A stretch of 42,851 nt of DNA, taken from positions 1 to 42,851 of IMG/VR virus record IMGVR_UViG_3300040806_001314. One strand, 5' to 3'. The notes beneath the pieces were generated by a model. The model searched no databases. It was not told the origin of the DNA and was given only the letters and a program-made list of their open reading frames with translations. Shown here piece after piece: positions 32,868-41,000 of the stretch (its first letter is position 1; each line of letters opens with the position of its first letter). A program made the translations under genes and the position numbers. Source of the DNA: a virus.

Positions 32868-33557
32868 ATGGCGCAACCAGCTTACTTATTAGCTTCAGCG
32901 GGCTTAAACCTAGCACATAATCTCTACACTGGTCCACAAAGACGAGAAAGGTTTAGTAATGCAGAGGCTGATTTTAACAGAACTAAAGCCCAATACTTAA
33001 GTCAAGATTTAAGTAACCCAGCTTTAAACCAACAAAATGTATTTGAGGATTTAACTGTAAATACTCAAGAAGCAGATTTTATTGCAAATCAACAGAATCA
33101 AGCTTTAGCAAATACAATGGATAGCATGAACCAGGCTGCTGGTGGATCCGGTATTGCTGGCCTTGCGCAGGCTATGGCTAATCAGCAAAGCCAAAATGCT
33201 ATACAAGCTGGCGCGCGTATTGGTATGCAAGAGGCTAAAAATCAAGCTTTTGAAGCACAAGGTGCTCAAGCGCTGCAACAATCAGAACTTCAAGGTGAAA
33301 TGTACTCTAGAGCACTAAAAAGAAATCAATTTGCCACAGAACTAGGTATGGCTCAACAAGAGTTTGGTCAAGCTAGAGCTGAAAAGCAAGCCGCTACTAC
33401 GCAAGCGTTTAACGCATTTGGTAATATGGCTTCTGCGGGATTTGGTTATATGGAAAACATAAACGCAGCAACCGAAGAAGACTTTGGTTTAGGTACAGGT
33501 ATAATAGGATTACTTGGTGGTGTTTTAGGTAAAACAGGTGGAGGAACTTATGGCTAA
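32868..33557 (+). CDS. Internal virion protein, T7 gp14-like by position
   Basis: 229 residues, Ala/Gln/Asn-rich and mainly helical (NQQNQALANTMDSMNQAAGG; EMYSRALKRNQFATELGMAQ), with a Gly-rich hydrophobic end (FGLGTGIIGLLGGVLGKTGG) that could insert in a membrane. Size, composition and place (after the tail tube, before two larger internal proteins) match T7 gp14, which forms the outer-membrane pore during DNA ejection. No sequence homology to gp14 is claimed. Its stop overlaps the next start by 8 nt. Confidence 0.65.
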   Translation: MAQPAYLLASAGLNLAHNLYTGPQRRERFSNAEADFNRTKAQYLSQDLSNPALNQQNVFEDLTVNTQEADFIANQQNQALANTMDSMNQAAGGSGIAGLAQAMANQQSQNAIQAGARIGMQEAKNQAFEAQGAQALQQSELQGEMYSRALKRNQFATELGMAQQEFGQARAEKQAATTQAFNAFGNMASAGFGYMENINAATEEDFGLGTGIIGLLGGVLGKTGGGTYG

Positions 33558-35007
33558 GAAACAATCATACATGCCACCTATGGGTGGAGATGCTAACTTA
33601 ATACAAGGTGCTGGTTTTGCAGCTAAAAACCTTATGCAGCCTGTTGGTCAAGGTATAATTGAGCAAGGTAATTTAAGAGCTCAGGAAAATAAACAAAGAA
33701 AACAAGAGATATCAAAACAAGCCGATGCGCGTATGGCTGCGTTTATGGAAAACATGCCGCAGAATATTGATATCGCTAAAGTTCCAGAGCAAATGCGTCC
33801 TGAAATTACTAATTTCTTGATGGATGAAAAAGACAATTACTTTAGAAACGCTCAAATAGCTGCTACCGCTGGTCCACGTAGTCCACAATATGCTGAGGCT
33901 ATTCAAAACATGAATACTATCATGCAGAAGTTTCAAAACCTTAACAACGACTTAACTAAGCTTTACGACACTAAAAAGAAAACATTAGAAGACTTTGAGT
34001 TAGGTTCTATATCAAATGGTACTTCTGCTGATGCTAAGGATTTTATGACGAGGCTTACCACAGATGAAATAACATTAGGTATTAATAGTGAATCAGGTAG
34101 ATTAGCTTTAGGTGATGATGGTTCTATGAACATGGATAACCTACCTAAAATGCACTACAAAGACCACGAGTCTGCACAGGCTATACTAACACTTAATAAC
34201 CAGCTATATAACAATGGTAGACCTATGGATGCTGGCCAAGAAAGTATAGTACGTATGCAGCTTCAGAACATAATGGATAAAGGTGGTAACGCTGCAGTAA
34301 GGTCGTTAGCTACAGACGATCATATTATACCTGGTGGTCTAGGTATTGATCCAGAAGATTACACACCTGAAGAGCTTAAAAAATTAGTTCTTGACCAATA
34401 TGTCAACGTAATGAAAACAGCTTCTCAAAACGGTTACAAAGCTGTTATACAAGAAGAAAACAGAGCAGATAATAGAGCTTTGGAAAGAAGTATAAACTTA
34501 GCTAAAAGGAAAAAAGAACTTGGTGTAGACGGTAATGGTGGTGATGATGGTATGACCAATGCTCAAAGACAAAAAATAAAACAAGCTGAAAGGATAGTAT
34601 CTCAAGTACAAGGTGATCTTCAGGATATCATTAATATGGAACCAAATGAAGATGTTGTTTTGCTTGTTGGTAGTAAATACAAAGGCAAAGAGGTTCTTGG
34701 AGCTAAAAAGCGACAAATTCTTGAAAACGGGAAGTCAAAAGAAGTTTTAGAAATTGAATTTTTAGTTAAAACTTCTACTCGTAATTCAGGAACGCGTTAT
34801 GAGACGGTCGAGCAAATTACAGACGCGGTTAATATCGATCTTTCTGATCCTAGACAACAACAAATGTTAAGAGACCAAATAATTAGATACCGCTTTGGTT
34901 CTGATGACGCTTCTGATAAAGCATTGCTAATATCAGGTGATCTTAGTGATGTAGAGGAACAATTACCTACAATGGAGGAGCTTTTAATAGGCCGTCAATA
35001 TAAATAA
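33550..35007 (+). CDS. Internal virion protein, T7 gp15-like by position
   Basis: The start is set at ATG 33550 (485 residues): MAKKQSYMPPMGGDANLIQG is the conserved-looking beginning, and a clear Shine-Dalgarno GGAGG (33540-33544) stands five bases before it; the in-frame ATG at 33538 would precede that site. The protein is helical and hydrophilic, with a Gln/Lys-rich N-terminal helix, a middle part containing STSADAK-like and LATDDHIIPGGLGIDPEDYT segments, and an acidic end (DLSDVEEQLPTMEELLIGRQ). It probably lines the ejection channel with its neighbours. Function inferred from order and composition. Confidence 0.65.
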   Translation: MAKKQSYMPPMGGDANLIQGAGFAAKNLMQPVGQGIIEQGNLRAQENKQRKQEISKQADARMAAFMENMPQNIDIAKVPEQMRPEITNFLMDEKDNYFRNAQIAATAGPRSPQYAEAIQNMNTIMQKFQNLNNDLTKLYDTKKKTLEDFELGSISNGTSADAKDFMTRLTTDEITLGINSESGRLALGDDGSMNMDNLPKMHYKDHESAQAILTLNNQLYNNGRPMDAGQESIVRMQLQNIMDKGGNAAVRSLATDDHIIPGGLGIDPEDYTPEELKKLVLDQYVNVMKTASQNGYKAVIQEENRADNRALERSINLAKRKKELGVDGNGGDDGMTNAQRQKIKQAERIVSQVQGDLQDIINMEPNEDVVLLVGSKYKGKEVLGAKKRQILENGKSKEVLEIEFLVKTSTRNSGTRYETVEQITDAVNIDLSDPRQQQMLRDQIIRYRFGSDDASDKALLISGDLSDVEEQLPTMEELLIGRQYK

Positions 35008-35019
35008 TAATATTTTCAC

Positions 35020-38000
35020 ATGTTTGAATACGAAGGAAAAACGTATAGCTTTGATGATATTCAGGCTATTGTAAGTGATTACAACGCTCAAAACAACACC
35101 TCATACACTGTAGACGACTATGTGTCTATGGCAGGTATGGCAAAGGTTGATGATTCAGCAAAGATGGAGGGCGTGGATCAGCAGGACGTGACCACACAAA
35201 GCCCAATAAAACCGTCCGAGGGGCTAGCGCAAGATATGGCTTCGTTTTCGGAAAATTATTCATCGGAATCGAGTACAGAAGATAGCCAGAATCAAATGGG
35301 TGAGTTTAAATTACAAACACCCAGCACTTTACAACCTATTGATCAAACCGAGTTTACACCTCATATAATAGACCACGAGTTTGTTGATGAGATGTACAAC
35401 AAAACTAGGTATAGTGATAAAGTAATGTCTTCTGTCAACAAGGTTATTAAATCTGATAACCTTCCTAAGATTGATAGAAAAGCTTTGATTGACGAAAAGG
35501 AAGACTTCTATGGTTTACAGACTGATCAAATATTAGATTACTCTAGTCAAGAAATGGTCATGCAGTTTAACGACGCTGTGTTAGTTGACTACATGGAGAA
35601 CGACGAGGACTTTGCTTTAGCTAGAAAAGAGTTTGAGTTAGACTTTAAACCTAAAGCTAAAGAATACGCTGATCAGCTAGCTAAAAAGTACGGTATTGTA
35701 AAAGAAGACGGTTCTTTTGATTACGACAGTCCTAACGCTGAACGCTACATTCAAGACATGAATGATTACTATTACTCTAATTTCTTAAAAGATGAGAGAA
35801 TAGCTAAAGACATTACTAATTTTAACAACCAGTTAAGTTTTTACCACGATAATAATTACTCAGCGTACAATGTTGAGGCGCATACACCTAGTTGGGTTTC
35901 TTATATAAACAACTCTAAGCTTTACTCGCCCTTTAAAAATTCGGGATTAAATCTCATCAACTCTTTTTCTATGCTTAGGCGTATGAATACAAGTATACAA
36001 AAAGGTGGTTTAATGGACGAAGACTTACAAAAAGTAAGTTACAACCATAACAAAATGCTTAGGCTTGCTGATGAAAAAGGTTGGTCTGAAGATCAAAAAG
36101 GTGTTATTGACGATTATGGTATATTTCAACCTATGGGTGAACAATATCCTTCAATAAACCCTTCTAGAGGCGCAAAGCTAACGACTTGGAGAGAAGCTAG
36201 AGAGCAACAAGAAGAGATGATAAAATCTCAGCAAGGAGATTGGGTTAAAAGATACAACAAGGTTGTTGAACGCATGGCTATCGATATGTCTTTTGATACT
36301 AGTACGATGGACGATGTGTTCAGTGCTCAGGGTTTTGCTGGTACAATGAAGGAAGCGGCTGGTATGGTGGCTGAGCAAATACCTCAAATGGCTGCCGCTT
36401 TAATATCTTACGGTTCTTTACCAGCTGCTCAAATGGCTGGTGATGATTACTTTTCTGTCATATCAGATAGAGCTAAAAATAAGTTTGGTGTAGACGATCA
36501 AGGTTTAACATCTGCTATGTTGTTAGATATAGTTGAATCAGATTCAGCAAACGAACTTGGTAAAGGCTCTATAGCTGTTGGTGTTTTTAGCGGTGCCGCA
36601 GAGTACATCGGTGCTAGATCAGTAAGCAAAGCTGCGTTAGGTGTAAACGTCTTAAAACAATCATCTAGAAACGCCATGTCTTCACTTCTTAGAGGTGTAA
36701 TGCAAAAAAACCTTAGACAAGCACTTAAAAAAGCCGGTGTTGGTGTTTTAAAGCAAGGTAGAGCTTCTCTTGGGGCAGGTTGGGACGAAGCTTGGACGGA
36801 GTTTACACAAGAGCTTCTAACACAAGCACATGTTGGTGAATTTAGTTCTGACAGGTTGCTTGAATCTGCTGGTATGGGCTTTACGGTGGGTATGCTTATG
36901 CCTGTTTATGGATCTGTAAGTGCTTACACTTTAAACGAAATGCAGAGTGCCTTTAACATGGTTAGAGGTAGGTTTGATCCTAAGAGTTCTGAAGCCATGT
37001 ATAACTGGTTTTCTGAAAGAATAAGAGTTAAACTTGAAAACGGTCAAATAAGTAAAGATGAGTTTGATCAACAAATGGAAGATCTTAGGTACGTTCAAAA
37101 TGCTAATACGTCTATACCTTCCAAAGTTAGACAGGATAAAAATCTAGCTAATAAATGGGTTAAAGCTGAGATTGAATTTCAAAAAATAAAAAGAAAAACA
37201 CAAGCTAAAGAAGAACTCGGCGAAGAGTATGATATGTTTAGCTTAGCAGCTGCGGCTACGCATAAAAAAGCTTTAGAAGCGCTAGTTAAAGTGTCTGAAA
37301 AAAAAGACATTGATCCTGCTAGAATAAAAGAATTAAAAAGAAGGCTTAACAAGGTTAAAAGGTACGACATAAGCGGTTACATGTTTGCAACTGCAGCGTT
37401 AGGTCATATTGAAGTTTACGATAGGAACTTTAGTAGATTTACTAAAGTATTCAACAACAGTTTAAAAGCAGCTAGGCAAATAGATACAGATATAGTTAAA
37501 ATCGACACCTTTGAAGAAGCTGCTATTATTAAGTTAGCTGATCAAGGTATTGTAAAACCTGGTAAAAACGCGACAGATAAACAAAAACAAGAGTACGAGC
37601 AAGCTGTTAAAGAGCTAGTTGCTAAAATGGATGGAACTCAAGGGTATATTTCTGATGCTTTCTTTTTAGGTAAAGATGGCAAGCAATATGTTATAACATC
37701 ACTTATAAATGATCCTGAGTACAACACCCAATCTCCTTCTCACGAACTTCAACATCATTTATGGAAGAAAACTCTTAATAATGACCAAGCTATAGTTGAT
37801 AACCTATATTTCGCTACAAGAGACGCATTGATAGAACTTTCTAGATCTGGAAAGATTAAAGGAGATGTTAAGTCCGTGCTTGAATCACTTGAGAAAGCCT
37901 ACGAATTAAAAGACAACAAAAACAAACGTGATGAGTTGCTTAACATAATTGGTGATTCTTTTATGGTTGAAGGTGATTCTAGACTTGCTTGGAATGAAAA

Positions 38001-41000
38001 TTTACTTCAAAAAGTAGGTAGACATATCAACGAGTGGTTTGGTAAAACATACAACACAGAAGTTAATCTAGACACTGGAGAAGATGTTATTAGATGGATA
38101 TCTGGGTACAAGAGAAATATAGCTCTAAATAGAGGTCTTGGTGCAGGTACTGTTAAAGGTGCTAAAGAAGGATTTAAAGGTAAATTAACGGAATCTAAAG
38201 GGCCAAAATACACTGCTAAGTTTGATGAATCTGTAATGGAATCTAAAAGAACAGTTCCAACAGAAGATCAAGCTAGAGTTTCTAAAGAAATACAAGAGAT
38301 ATACAACAATAGGGAAGAATACGGTGAGTTTTGGGCATTTCAAGTTTTAGAGTATCAATCTTCAAAAGGTCAAAACTATTTTAGAAACTTAGTTAGAAGC
38401 ATACTTAAAAAACACAATTACTACGAAAGACCTAACGCTAAACAGATGGAAGAGGATGTTATAGCTAACTCTCTTTACAACTGGAATCAAAGAAAAGATA
38501 CTCGTAGAGAAATAGGTAATGATGGTGTTTTAGGTTTAATAATGTCTTATGACGAGTCTAAAAATGATTCATTACTTGCTTACATAAATACATACCTTGG
38601 TCTAAATATGACCACGCAGAATGGTTATGGTATTATTGATAAAGCACTACAAGCTACTTCTGGTAGAGGATTTGAATCTAGTGTTGATGATGTTTACGAT
38701 TTATCAATATCCGAGGATAGCAACGGTATGGGTATGAGTGAAGGTCTTGATTTCACAGAAGAGGTTACATTCAGCAAGCTACGTCGTATATTAAACCTTA
38801 ATGAAGAGCAAATGAACATGGTTCGTAAAGCCGTTATGGACGGTATGCTTGCTCTTGAAGAAGTTTCTGGGCCTGGTACTCTAGCTGAAATGGCTATGGA
38901 GCAACCTGTTTTGTTTAGAAACTACTTTAAAAACGTGTTTAAAGAGTACCTGTATAAATACCTTCTTGAAGAGGTTGTTGGTACTAAACAGGGTTATAGA
39001 GAGTTTTTAGATAAAGCGTATGAATGGATACCTCAAATATTTGATATAAGAACATTAACAAATAGAAAAATAACTCCTTTCTATGAAGTGCTAAAAGATC
39101 CTAAAACAGGTAAACCTCTTAGATACAATTACAAAGAATCAATCGAGCTAATGCTTGATGATCCTAAAGCTGGTAACGCTAAGGTTGTTAAAAGAGAACC
39201 AACTTATCAAGAGTTTAAGAATTGGTATAACGCTGTAGGTATGTCTCAAAACATGTGGTTTCAACGTAAAAAGTCTATTGTTGAAGCTATGGCTGAGACG
39301 CTGGGTTTTGACGCGGCTTTAGAGGTGCTTAAGAATCCATCTCAGAAGTTTTTTACAGCTAGAGGTAAAGAACGTAGTGCTGATCCAATGGACGTGATGG
39401 GTGAAATAGCAGAAGCTTCTGATAAATACAAAGGCTCTGCTGTTGTTGCTAGAATAGCTCAGGTTATAAATAGAGATCCAAATGTTAAGTTTAGCAGCCG
39501 TATGTCACCAAGAGATGCAGCTGACTTGATAACTAGAGATCAAGAGATACAAAGCTTGATGGAGCGTATGGTTAACCCAGCTGTGGTTCAAAACATGGCT
39601 AAAAACGCTGGTGTTAACACACGTACTAAAGAAGACATTAGAGATTACATGTCAACTATTATAGAAGACGCTATAGAACAAACTATGCCTACAGTTTTAG
39701 ATCCTAATTCTGTAAAATACTTGGCTGAAAAAGCAGCAAACTTCATAATGTCTTTGCACGCTAATAAAACTAGATACAACGTTGAGCAAAACAAAAAAGT
39801 TTCTAATGCTTACAGTTACCACGTTGTTAATGTTTTGACTGATGCAGCTAAAAACAAAGTGTTTAACAATGGTTTAGATAATTACTTGAATGTATCTGGT
39901 TATTCATCTATCGTTGACGCAACTAAAGTCAATAACAGTTTTTTAACACACGTTGTAACACAACGGTTCTTTAACGCTTTGGAAAAATATCTAAAGGAAG
40001 CAACACCTATGGATGTTGGTAACAAAAATGTTGACTTGTTATCTGATGTGTTGCAAACTAAGGTTGCTGTTGAAAATGTACTTTCTATAATAGATCCTGT
40101 AAACTACATTGAGCGTGTAAGGTCTATTAACGAAAGAATAAGAAAAAATTACGGTTTAACTGGTGATTATCAGGGTTACATTGCTAGAGAAATAGGTTTT
40201 GAAAAAGACTATAGATCTATCACCGGTGAAGAGCTTGATGATGATTATGGTTATAAATATGGCGCTTACAATAGCGTTGCTATCGGTGAGTCAAACGATC
40301 TTACGTTAATAGCCAACTCTGTGTTAAACGCTAGAATAGACTTTGAAGAAAAGTTACCTAAGTTCAACCCCACCGTTGAGCTTAGCCTTGCTTTCTCTGA
40401 CGCAAAACAAGTTAGCAAATCAACTATTGGTTATGCTCAAGAGGTGAGAAAAAGAATGAAACCATATAGTGATATACTAAACAGTATAATTGAAGAAACA
40501 TCAGAAGCTTACAGAAACAATCTTATAAACTACAACGACGTAATAAACATACTTAAATCTTTAAACAGCAATAAAGATTTACTTAAACTAGGTATGTTGC
40601 CGTTCGCTGTGCAATCTGACGTTGTACTTGAAAAAGCTAAGCTTGGTGAAGATTCTTACATTGTTTATAGAACTGGACCTGTTGATGATGCGTATTTACA
40701 AAAAAACAATAAAGAAGGTCATTACTTTGCAGAGTTTGAAATATACTCTAACAACTACAGGGTTTTCACACAACAAGAAGTTTTAAGGAAAGAGGGTCGT
40801 AGAAACGATAGAGACAAAACAGAGGCTTACGTTGTACAGATGAAAAATCCGTATGAGATGTCTGATAAAATGGAGTTTATGCGGGCTGTTATAGGAGGAT
40901 TAAGGCCGCAAACGTTAATAAACTTAGGGTACGACGGTATTATATTTAACAGCCCTATTGCTAGTGGAGCTGAATTTTTACCTGGTAAAGAGTTTTTAGC

